From Nostoc sp. UHCC 0302 (GTDB taxonomy: Bacteria > Cyanobacteriota > Cyanobacteriia > Cyanobacteriales > Nostocaceae), in the NCBI RefSeq assembly GCF_038096175.1, contig NZ_CP151099.1, forward strand, positions 8,100,001 through 8,164,000: 64,000 nt of DNA, given 5' to 3'. Positions 54,678 through 62,489 of the stretch are shown piece by piece (the first letter of the stretch is position 1; each line of letters starts with the position of its first letter). The notes under the pieces were generated by a model. The model did not search any database. It was not told where the DNA came from and saw only the letters and a program-made list of their open reading frames with translations. A program made the position numbers and the translations under genes.

Positions 54678-55661
54678 ATGAATAAAAATCTGCCACGAGT
54701 GAGCATTGGACTACCTGTATACAATGGTGAAAAATTTGTCAAAGAAGCCATAGATTCACTTTTGGCTCAGAGCTTTGAAAATTTTGAGCTAATTATTTCA
54801 GATAATGCATCTACAGATAAAACAGAGGAAATTTGTCGAACATACGCTGAGCAAGACAAACGTATACGTTATTACCGCAATGAAAAGAATATCGGTTGCG
54901 CTCCTAACTTCAATCGTGTCTTTGAATTGTCTTCTGGTGAGTACTTTAAGTGGGCAGCCTATGATGATCTACACGCTCCAGATTTTTTAACGAAATGTGT
55001 TGAGGTACTCGACAAAGACCCTAGTGTAATTTTGTGCCACTCCCATGCATACTTTATTGATGAAGATGGTAAGTTTATCCAAAACTACAACATCAAACTC
55101 AAAACAGATTCACCAAAGCCACACAAACGTTTTCACGAATTGCTTCGTATCCACGTAAATTACCAGTGTTACGGGGTAATTCGTGCTAGTGCGCTCAGGG
55201 CGGTACCACCGATGGGTAGCTACGCTCAAGCAGATGCAACTTTGTTGTTAAGACTTGGTATTCTTGGTAGGTTTTATGAAATCCCTGAATACCTGTTTTT
55301 TGCTAGATATCATCCACAACAATCGATGAGTATGTTCTGTCCAAATTACTTATCGGTAATTAACAATAATCCAAAGGAATTGTTGAATATGTTGCCTGAT
55401 TTCTATGCTTACTCAGTGTGGTTTGATTCAGCAAATGATAAAAGGATTTTGTTACCACATTGGAGAATATGTTGGGAATATGTGGTTTCTATCTGGTTGT
55501 TTAAACTGAGTTTGTATGAGCGGCTGTGTTGTTCGATAAGTCTCTATACGCAGATGAAAGGTAGAAAATATCTGCTACTAAAAGATTTGTTGAAGGTGTT
55601 TCAAGCATTTTGGCGACGGGGATTAATTAAAAAACAGCAAAACACACTTAGTTTGAATTAA
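54678..55661 (+). CDS. Glycosyltransferase family 2
   Basis: 327 residues. GT-A domain: VSIGLPVYNGEKFVKEAIDSL (8-28), IISDNASTDKTEEI, RYYRNEKNIGCAPNFN and the metal-binding DD in AAYDDLHAPDFL (about 94-105). The C-terminal third is helical and basic, possibly membrane-peripheral. It is the first of four genes lying between hgdA and the hglT-like gene, the same count and order as recalled for Anabaena all5344 to all5341, so a role in heterocyst envelope lipid or polysaccharide synthesis is plausible but not shown. Confidence 0.85.
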   Translation: MNKNLPRVSIGLPVYNGEKFVKEAIDSLLAQSFENFELIISDNASTDKTEEICRTYAEQDKRIRYYRNEKNIGCAPNFNRVFELSSGEYFKWAAYDDLHAPDFLTKCVEVLDKDPSVILCHSHAYFIDEDGKFIQNYNIKLKTDSPKPHKRFHELLRIHVNYQCYGVIRASALRAVPPMGSYAQADATLLLRLGILGRFYEIPEYLFFARYHPQQSMSMFCPNYLSVINNNPKELLNMLPDFYAYSVWFDSANDKRILLPHWRICWEYVVSIWLFKLSLYERLCCSISLYTQMKGRKYLLLKDLLKVFQAFWRRGLIKKQQNTLSLN

Positions 55662-55751
55662 GCAGCTAGAAAACAAAAGCTTGCTGCCTGATCTGGTTTT
55701 AAGTATCGAATTAAAAGCAAAAATTACCTTCTGTTCACTACCTACAAGATT

Positions 55752-56219
55752 ATGCTGAAACTATCTCTATTCCGTCATTTATTTTTCGCGACTTTAGTAA
55801 GCATCAGCTTCGCTAAAACTGTAAATGCCGAACCGACTGCAACACTTACTGTTACTGTAAATGGCATACATCACCAAAAAGGTGAGGTTTGTTTTAGAGT
55901 TTTTGGAGATGAACGAGGATTCCCTCTAGGTAATACCAGTGAAGTTCAAAGCGGCTGCGCTAAGATTACTGGAAATTCTGTAAAAAAGGTTTTTTCTGGC
56001 TTGAAGCCTGGAGCTTATGCTGTTGCCGTAGTTGATGATCAAAATGGCGATCGCAAACTCAACAGTGACTTTTTCGGTATTCCCAAAGAAGGTTTTGGAA
56101 TTTCTAAAAATCCCACTGTTTCTATTGTAACTGGTACACCAAAGTTCCGCGATGCCAGTTTTGTGGTCAACAAAAATACCAAAGTCAATATTCAGATGAA
56201 ATACTCACTTGACCCCTAA
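55752..56219 (+). CDS. Secreted DUF2141 protein
   Basis: 155 residues. A signal peptide (MLKLSLFRHLFFATLVSISFA, cleavage near VNA-EP) precedes a beta-sandwich DUF2141 domain with the signature LKPGAYAVAVVDDQNGDRKL and FFGIPKEGFGISKNP (about 85-121), a Ca-binding-like DxNxD loop. It is exported to the periplasm or beyond. The function of the family is unknown. Its place between two glycosyltransferase genes of the hgd/hglT block suggests a periplasmic part in glycolipid layer assembly, which is inference. Confidence 0.82.
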   Translation: MLKLSLFRHLFFATLVSISFAKTVNAEPTATLTVTVNGIHHQKGEVCFRVFGDERGFPLGNTSEVQSGCAKITGNSVKKVFSGLKPGAYAVAVVDDQNGDRKLNSDFFGIPKEGFGISKNPTVSIVTGTPKFRDASFVVNKNTKVNIQMKYSLDP

Positions 56220-56240
56220 AACAGAAGTTTATACCAATTC

Positions 56241-56282
56241 TTAATTAAGGAATTCAGATTAAATCTGGGTTTCCTAATTAAA
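56241..56282 (+). terminator. Hairpin after the DUF2141 gene
   Basis: TTAATTAAGGAA / TTCCTAATTAA outer arms with inner CAGATT / AATCTG, 21 bp after the stop. It is not followed by a clean T-run. The remaining 56283-56578 sequence holds only the hairpin at 56442. Confidence 0.45.
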
Positions 56283-56441
56283 TCTAAGCTTCTTTGAGAA
56301 AAGGGGTATTCATTGTAATAGGTAACTGTGCAAAAGCTATTACCTATTACAGCAATTTTCCAACTAATAGACTACGTTAGGGCAAAGTGTGGGAAGTAAG
56401 TAATACCATTTTGAAAAAAGAATGTGACAAATAGACCATCT

Positions 56442-56469
56442 GTAGAGACGCGATTCATCGCGTCTTCAC
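56442..56469. repeat. GTAGAGACG hairpin repeat
   Basis: GTAGAGACGCGA-TTCA-TCGCGTCTTCAC, one inserted or changed base in the right arm; same family as 57893. Confidence 0.7.
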
Positions 56470-56578
56470 CCAAGGATGTGTTGCAATCATTAATTGAATT
56501 GGTATAAGGAATAGTGTAGTCGCATCAATTGAGAACTGCTATAAACAAGCCGATATTCTGCCGGAGACTAAAAGTGTA

Positions 56579-57838
56579 ATGGAAGATTTGACGATATTTC
56601 TGTCTAAGTCTTTGTTCGGTTGGCTAGCTATCCAGGTATGTTTAACGCTTGTCTTTTTATGGTATCTGCGATCGCATCAAAAAAAGCTATTACCAGACGA
56701 CCAATTACCCAAAACAGCAGTGATTCTTTGCCTACGTGGGGCTGATCCGTTTTTGCCTAAATGTTTGCGATCGCTGTTACAACAAAATTACCCAGAGTAT
56801 GATTTAAAGCTGATCGTTGATAGTCACGAAGATCCTGCTTGGAAAATTGCCCACGATACAATCACTGACCAAGGAACAACCAACGTTCAAATCAGCCCTT
56901 TAAGAATTGTACGCAACAATTGTAGTCTTAAATGCAGTTCTGTACTGCAAGCTGTCCGGGAATTAGATGAATCTTACAAGGTGGTTGCTTTTGTAGATGC
57001 TGATACAATAGTCCATCCAAATTGGTTGCGAGAATTAGTCAGTCCTCTCGCTGATGCTAAAGTAGGGGCGACAACAGGTAACCGTTGGTACGCTCCAACA
57101 GGTCAATATTGGGGGTCTTTAGTCCGATACATCGGCAATGTATCTACAGTCGTGCAAATGTTCCTCTTTCAGATTCCTTGGGGAGGAACTTTGGCAGTAA
57201 AAACAGAAGTACTTCGCAAAACAAAACTGCTAGATCAGTGGGCGAAAGCTTTAGGAGAAGACCTAATAATACACAAGGCTTTAAAAGAGCATGGGCTGCA
57301 AGTTAAGTTTGTGCCTTCTCTACTAATAGTCAATCGTGAAGAGACTGATTTACTGAGCTTAGTAGACTCTCTTAAACGGCTGATGGTCTGTTCTCGATTT
57401 TATCATCCACGTTGGTTAGCTTTAGTTAGTGAAGCCATTTCTAGCATACTCTTTCCTACTACAGTCATAGTATTATTTCTGGAGTCATTGTTAGAAACAC
57501 AATGGCAAACAGCGGCTTTTTTGTTTGGCTGCTATAGTCTTTATACTGTAGGATTACTTTTGCTGATGCTCGTTTTAGAGCTTGGAATACAGGAAGTAAT
57601 TCGCTCAAACGATCAGCCGACAACAAAATTATCTGCTACGACAGTTATAAAAATGTTGATTGGGATTCCTTTAACCCAGTGGATTTATGGGTTAGCGCTA
57701 CTATCATCCTTGTGGATATCAACAGTTACTTGGCGCGGTGTTGCCTATCGGGTTAGCGGCCCCTGGAATATTCGGTTAGTTGAATACCGTCCTTACCAGT
57801 GGTTGGATCAACCTGTTGATAACAAGGTTTCTCTTTAA
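56579..57838 (+). CDS. Membrane glycosyltransferase, GT2/GT21 (ceramide glucosyltransferase-like)
   Basis: 419 residues. One membrane segment at about 10-30, a GT-A domain with ILCLRGADPFLPKCLRSLLQQ, VDADTIVHPNWL (metal-binding DxD) and LGEDLIIHKAL, the SRFYHPRW element (about 275) matching the (Q/R)xxRW signature of processive and ceramide-type enzymes, then three C-terminal membrane segments (about 290-310, 315-340, 365-388). This architecture is that of lipid glucosyltransferases. Placed just before the hglT-like gene, it is a candidate second enzyme for heterocyst glycolipid glycosylation. Confidence 0.82.
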   Translation: MEDLTIFLSKSLFGWLAIQVCLTLVFLWYLRSHQKKLLPDDQLPKTAVILCLRGADPFLPKCLRSLLQQNYPEYDLKLIVDSHEDPAWKIAHDTITDQGTTNVQISPLRIVRNNCSLKCSSVLQAVRELDESYKVVAFVDADTIVHPNWLRELVSPLADAKVGATTGNRWYAPTGQYWGSLVRYIGNVSTVVQMFLFQIPWGGTLAVKTEVLRKTKLLDQWAKALGEDLIIHKALKEHGLQVKFVPSLLIVNREETDLLSLVDSLKRLMVCSRFYHPRWLALVSEAISSILFPTTVIVLFLESLLETQWQTAAFLFGCYSLYTVGLLLLMLVLELGIQEVIRSNDQPTTKLSATTVIKMLIGIPLTQWIYGLALLSSLWISTVTWRGVAYRVSGPWNIRLVEYRPYQWLDQPVDNKVSL

Positions 57839-58326
57839 ATTGATGCAGATATTCGCAGTCTCACGATTTTAATTAATGCGACAAATCCTTTGGTAGAGAC
57901 GTTGCATTGCAACGTCTCTACACATGGTCTATCTGCCACGTTCTTGTTTTTAGCTAGTATTATTCTAGATTTAGTAAACCCAAATTAGCTACAACTATTG
58001 TCAATATCTATAATATAGTTTGTTGAACAGCAAAATATATTTGGATTAGCGACAATAATTTATAGAAATATATTAAGGGGAACTTTGAGTTAGTAGTTTG
58101 AATCTTTTGATAATTTTTGAGCAAGGTCAGAAACATTCTCTTCAGCATCTACAATTTAGGCTATTTGTAAATGCGTAAATCCTTAATCAGATTATATTAC
58201 CGGGAATAGCTGCGCTATTAGCTAGATACTAGTAGTACAGAGCAAAGAATCAGGATGTTCATGAAAGATTTGCTGCGTAAGTCCTAAATCTAAAACCAGC
58301 ATTTTCGTGAAATATTCCCTTTTTCT
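57839..58326. other. Intergenic region with a perfect hairpin
   Basis: Contains the 29-base hairpin at 57893-57921; otherwise AT-rich sequence without a gene, presumably carrying the promoter of the hglT-like gene. Confidence 0.5.
57893..57921. repeat. GTAG...CTAC perfect hairpin
   Basis: GTAGAGACGTTGC-ATT-GCAACGTCTCTAC: 13-bp perfect stem, 3-base loop. It is the best-preserved copy and the reference for the family. Confidence 0.85.
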
Positions 58327-59577
58327 ATGACTAAGCAACCACTTCGCATTGCGCTATTTACAGGTTTATACGCTCCTTTTTTGACTGGAGTTTCTGTTGC
58401 CGTACACCAACGTGTTAAATGGTTATTGCAACAGGGGCATGAAGTTTTTTTAGTACATCCAGAAATCAATGATCGCTATCCCAAAAATGTTGGCGATCGC
58501 CCGATGCCTGGGTTGAACGAAATTGAGTCTTTTCCTAACTTCTCTGCTTACGCATTTCCAACAAGACCGCTGATATTCTATAAATCTCTTCCCCAACCAT
58601 TACACTATCGGCATTGGAGCGATACCAAGTTACTAAAAAACTTTCAACCAGACATTATCGTCGTTGAAGAAGCAGCACAAATGAGAGGTTTATACTCACT
58701 TCTCTTGCAAGGTTATGGTCGCGCTATTGGCAGCGAATATGCAAAACGAACAGGCACTCCTACAATATCACTTTTTCATACTGATATTGTTGCATACATC
58801 AAATATTACTTTGGAAATCAGTTCTTCAAACTGATTTATCCAATCATTCCTATCTTGATTAAGCGGTTTAGTAGTTTTTACGATGTCAACTACTTTTCCT
58901 CTAAAGAGCAGTTGATTAAATACAAAAGGATGAAATGTCAACGCGCTGAATACCTGCCTTATCAAGGTATTGATTGCGAAAAATTTCATCCGCGGAATAT
59001 CAGTTATGATCCAATTCCTGATGACCATCGACCGACTTTGTTATTTGTTGGACGCATTACTCCAGAAAAGAATGTTAGCCAACTTCTAGATATATATCCG
59101 CTGATTGCTGCCAAAATTCCTAATGTTCATCTAGTCATCGTTGGTAGTGGCCCCCAAGATGAAGAGATTCGTCAGCGTGCCGAAAAGTTTAAGTCTGGAG
59201 TTACCATTTGGGGTGAATCGCACGGTACACAACTTTTAGGTTGGTTTGCAAGAGCAGATGTATTTATTAACCCTTCCATCACAGAAAACTTCTGCACTAC
59301 AAACAATGAGGCGCTAGCATCTGGAACCCCTGTTGTTGCTGTTTTTGCACCCTCAACTTCAGAGCAAGTCTTCCCCGGACATAACGGCTTTCTTGCTCAA
59401 CCTAACAACCCAGAAGATTTTGCCCAAAAGGTGATTACCATTTTAGAAAATCCACAACTGAAAGCGGAATTGACTCAGCAAGCTCGCCCCTCAATACTAG
59501 ATTTTGATTGGTCGGCGTGTATGCAAAAGTTTGAAGACAAACTCTACCAGCTTGTAAAAACATCAAAAAAGGTATAG
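58327..59577 (+). CDS. hglT: Heterocyst glycolipid glycosyltransferase (HglT-like, GT4)
   Basis: 416 residues, GT-B fold. Acceptor domain: LFTGLYAPFLTGVSVAVHQRV (10-30) and FHTDIVAYIKYYFGNQFFKL, a hydrophobic amphipathic stretch suited to a membrane lipid acceptor. Donor domain: FVGRITPEKNVSQLLDIYP (about 240-258), IVGSGPQDEEI and INPSITENFCTTNNEALASG with the E-x7-E pair. In Anabaena the gene at this position of the cluster (all5341) encodes the glucosyltransferase that makes the principal heterocyst glycolipid. Assignment rests on position and fold. Confidence 0.78.
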   Translation: MTKQPLRIALFTGLYAPFLTGVSVAVHQRVKWLLQQGHEVFLVHPEINDRYPKNVGDRPMPGLNEIESFPNFSAYAFPTRPLIFYKSLPQPLHYRHWSDTKLLKNFQPDIIVVEEAAQMRGLYSLLLQGYGRAIGSEYAKRTGTPTISLFHTDIVAYIKYYFGNQFFKLIYPIIPILIKRFSSFYDVNYFSSKEQLIKYKRMKCQRAEYLPYQGIDCEKFHPRNISYDPIPDDHRPTLLFVGRITPEKNVSQLLDIYPLIAAKIPNVHLVIVGSGPQDEEIRQRAEKFKSGVTIWGESHGTQLLGWFARADVFINPSITENFCTTNNEALASGTPVVAVFAPSTSEQVFPGHNGFLAQPNNPEDFAQKVITILENPQLKAELTQQARPSILDFDWSACMQKFEDKLYQLVKTSKKV

Positions 59578-59642
59578 TCAGCATACTACTATTCTGTCAA
59601 GTTTGATTTGAAGGGTTTCAAAGCCTCTCTCCCTGTGGGCTA

Positions 59643-59891
59643 CGGTGTACACACAAGTGTGAAATAGCGAATGAGCTTGTGTTTGAGCTTTTGTTTTACC
59701 CCACCCTAACCCTCCCCTTGGAAAGGGGAGGGAACTAGATTTCCTATTTCCCCCCAATGCATCGGGGGGATTAAGGGGGTAATTCGACTTGTGTGTACAC
59801 CGCCCTTGAAAAGGGGAAGGAATTAGATTTCTTGTTTCTCCCCAATGCATCGGGGGGATTAAGGGGGGTAATTTGACTTGTGTGTACACTT
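59643..59891. repeat. Tandem and inverted repeat block after hglT
   Basis: Two direct copies of an 88-90-bp unit (59715-59802 and 59803-59891), each with AATGCATCGGGGGGATTAAG and ending ACTTGTGTGTACAC. An inverted mate, CGGTGTACACACAAGT, lies at 59643-59658, complementary to 59787-59802 over 16 bases. Confidence 0.8.
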
Positions 59892-59997
59892 TAGCTCTGT
59901 GGGGGAGAGGTTTGGAGAGGGGTTTTTTAAATCCGTCAAACTCACGTTAATTTAGCGATATCTGTCATTTGTGTTTTGGCTCGCTTATGCTAATGCA

Positions 59998-60144
59998 TCG
60001 CTTGGTTATACCAAGACATTGCTTGGTTATGCTAAGACATCGCTTGGTTATGTCAAAACATCGCTTGGTTATGTCAAAACATCGCTTGGTTATGCCAATA
60101 CATTGCTTTGTTATGCCAATACATCACATTGTTATGCCATTGCA
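59998..60144. repeat. 21-bp tandem repeat, seven units
   Basis: Seven 21-base units of the form TCGCTTGGTTATGCCAAGACA with a partial unit before. Units three and four are identical; the outer ones have drifted. The frame from 59971 would read a seven-residue repeat, SLGYVKT. Confidence 0.9.
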
Positions 60145-60172
60145 TCGCTGTTGCTGATTAGAAATTTAAAAA

Positions 60173-60375
60173 TCACGCAGAGGAGCCAGGTGTTGCGCGG
60201 GTTTCCAAGGCACTCCGTTGGACGGCTTTGCCGGCTTGAAGGAAGTGCCGCCGCGTTGTAGCAACTGGCGTCGCGCAGAGTAGACAGAGAATTTCTTCTT
60301 AATCTCTGCGCTCTCCACGGCCACCTAAGTTTGCTCAACGGGGGGAACCCCCGCACGCAACTTCTCTCTGCGTGA
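60173..60375. repeat. 203-bp inverted-repeat element carrying a nested copy of the 41-bp repeat
   Basis: Ends TCACGCAGAG (60173-60182) and CTCTGCGTGA (60366-60375) are perfect mates. Inside, 60184-60269 has the GCCAG/CTGGC ends and GTTGTAGCAACTGGC tail of the 41-bp repeat, expanded to 86 bases by an inner palindrome. Confidence 0.75.
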
Positions 60376-60404
60376 CACTTCAAGAAACATAATTTATCAA
60401 AGAA

Positions 60405-61304
60405 TTAACCTGGATTAGCCGGTGAATACTCCTCAAACCGCCAACGTAGAGAAGAAGCATTTCTAGTTTCCCAAACTTGAGAGATATCAAACTCTACTAA
60501 ACGCTGCGCCCCAGGGAAAGCTGCTAATCGCTTTGTCTCCCAAATCACTTTTGCTTTCCCAGTTATTTGCAGAGTATGCCCAGCGGCAAAATCGATGAAC
60601 AATAAACCAGCATTGGGATTCACGACTAAGTTACCGAGGGTCTGAAACATATTGTTCCCGGCGTAATCGGGAAACACCAGCTTTTGGCTGTCTAATATCT
60701 GCACAAATCCCGGAAATCCTCCTCGATGAGAGGCATCTGCTCCCCGTTCAGGATGGGAACTAGCAATAAAAAAGGTATCAGATTGGGCAATCCAGTATTG
60801 TTGAGTCAGATTTAAAGCATTTGTAGTTTGGATTTGTACTTGTCTTGGAAACTCTGATGTTACCGTTTCCAAATGACGCACTTGGATGTACTTGGGACAG
60901 TTAAAGAATGTTTGCTGAATCTGGATTTTTATTTTTTCTGGAGGCTTATTCAGCGCTCTGCCATTGAGACGTAAACGCTTGCGCTGTGCTAAATCAATTA
61001 TTAGTAGACCAATATAATCGTGATGCTGCAAATTTTGATTTAATGGATCGGTGGCTATGAGAGTAGTCTCAATCTGTACTGACTGCTCATTCAAGACGCG
61101 GATAAAACCGCGGTGTCCAGTTAACAAAGATGCCCAAATGTTGCCATTAGCATCTATAGTACTAGCGATCGCAAATTGTTGATTGCTAAGAAACTCCTCA
61201 GCAGATGGTTTAATAATGTTACTAATTACACTACTGAGACTTTGCGCCTCTTCTTTGACTCCCACCTGGGTTTGAACTGCGATTTCTCCAGTGTGAAATA
61301 CCAT
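60405..61304 (-). CDS. Pyridoxamine 5'-phosphate oxidase family flavoprotein
   Basis: 299 residues with two split-barrel FMN-binding units: QQFAIASTIDANGNIWASLLTG (about 42-63) with YIGLLIIDLAQRKRLRLNG, and later DYAGNNMFQTLGNLVVNPNAGLLFIDF, then LQITGKAKVIWE. This double-barrel layout is typical of PPOX-class proteins of bacteria annotated as pyridoxamine 5'-phosphate oxidase family; most bind FMN or F420 and reduce unknown substrates. ATG at 61304. It stands alone between repeat-rich DNA and a GST fragment. Confidence 0.85.
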   Translation of the reverse strand: MVFHTGEIAVQTQVGVKEEAQSLSSVISNIIKPSAEEFLSNQQFAIASTIDANGNIWASLLTGHRGFIRVLNEQSVQIETTLIATDPLNQNLQHHDYIGLLIIDLAQRKRLRLNGRALNKPPEKIKIQIQQTFFNCPKYIQVRHLETVTSEFPRQVQIQTTNALNLTQQYWIAQSDTFFIASSHPERGADASHRGGFPGFVQILDSQKLVFPDYAGNNMFQTLGNLVVNPNAGLLFIDFAAGHTLQITGKAKVIWETKRLAAFPGAQRLVEFDISQVWETRNASSLRWRFEEYSPANPG

Positions 61305-61328
61305 TGCTTTCCTCTTTTGCTTTTGGGG

Positions 61329-61493
61329 TTACAACTCTGGTAACCCGATATAACGCCATAGCTGTTTAATCCGCTCAATCCAGCCCAGTACGTTAAAATA
61401 ATCGTCTTGGGCTAGCCTTCTATAGGGAAAACAGGCAATATCAGCATCCGCGCAAAAATTGTAGACACTCTCAAAGCTTTTTAACAGCAACTA
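61329..61493 (-). pseudogene. C-terminal fragment of a glutathione S-transferase
   Basis: The minus strand reads LLKSFESVYNFCADADIACF, then PYRRLAQDDYFNVLGWIERI and KQLWRYIGLPEL before a normal stop at 61329. Closely spaced ADI.CFPY and NVLGWIERI are the helical C-terminal end of cyanobacterial GSTs. A TAG precedes it and no thioredoxin-like N-terminal half is present upstream, so only about 50 codons survive. Confidence 0.6.
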
Positions 61494-62278
61494 TGAAGAA
61501 TTAAGCATAGTATAAATTGCAAGCGAATTATCTAAACTACGTGCAAATATCATGATTCTCGCATGAATAAAGTACACCAACAATAAGTCAGGAAGCATAA
61601 GCTAGGAGGCTGAAACGTAGCTCAGCAAAGGTAACTTGCAGTCACTCTTTCCCCTTCACCTTTCTGGTTAATGATTCCTGAATCTCAAAGCGAGAGTTCA
61701 TCATAAGCAATTGAGAACTGCTATATAGTTCTACATTACTAGCCCTAACTCTAAAAAACTAGCCAATTTGGCTATATCTCTTGGATTCTTGCTGATATCA
61801 ATTGTGCATTTTACTATTTCTTGGGATAAAATAATTTGCCTGACAGTAGAGACGTTGCAATGTAATATCTCTAACCGTCTTAAAACCGTACACACAATTT
61901 TTAAGTGATCTGTCTTAGCTTTTAATCAAAATATTAATTGGATGAATAAAATATTTGTTTTGAGCTAGCAAATCCGACATAAATCCCTTAATTATGTCTA
62001 AAAAATTAGTATAATAAAATACTATAAATACAGTATACCAAAGCAATTTCTTAATAAAAAAGATGGTAATTTAAGCTTTTCAAACAACTACATACTTAAA
62101 TTTTCAGTCCGTATTCGTTGTTTTTAGATAACAATTATATTAGACATAAATCAAGGTATTAAGTCATAATAACCTATCCGAATCACTTGATTTTTTAAAT
62201 AGAGTCAGGAAGAATATAAATTAAGTCTAACATCTTGTAGACGCTCTTGGTGACAACTTAACCTTATCCAATGTCCAC

Positions 62279-62302
62279 AGTCCGCGCAAGCGGACTTTAT
62301 TT
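62279..62302 (+). terminator. Orphan terminator-like hairpin
   Basis: AGTCCGC-GCAA-GCGGACT followed by TTATTT on the plus strand, without a plus-strand gene upstream. A TATAAAT box at 62215-62221 lies about 60 bases before it. Confidence 0.45.
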
Positions 62303-62328
62303 ATGTAATCTCAAGTTATATTTGTCAG

Positions 62329-62368
62329 AAATACTTTGTATTTTGATAATTCAAAATACAAAGTATTT
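62329..62368. repeat. 17-bp perfect inverted repeat flanked by direct repeats
   Basis: AAATACTTTGTATTTTG-ATAATT then the perfect complement CAAAATACAAAGTATTT. TTTGTCAGA occurs at 62321-62329 and again at 62371-62379. Confidence 0.85.
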
Positions 62369-62489
62369 AATTTGTCAGATTTTAAAGCAACAGATTCCTA
62401 GCTTCTTTAAGAAGCTAAGAATTTTGTACTAAAGGTATGCCTTCTCTACAATGTTTAAAATGAGGAGCGTAGTAAACTTTCCACTAAAT

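Larger units (their letters stand above)
61494..62489. other. Long AT-rich intergenic region with several hairpins
   Basis: No gene recognised. It contains a decayed GTAGAGACG hairpin (61852-61878), a GNRA-loop hairpin followed by TTTATTT (62279-62302), a 17-bp perfect hairpin (62329-62368) and a palindrome TAGCTTCTT-T-AAGAAGCTA (62399-62417). Confidence 0.6.

Noticed and set aside
59998-60144. CRISPR array
   Set aside because: Units adjoin directly with no spacers, and no cas genes are near.
59971-60261. 96-codon ORF over the 21-bp repeat
   Set aside because: The array is open in two frames, which is expected of a 21-base period; the last third runs through a dispersed repeat. Kept only as a repeat.
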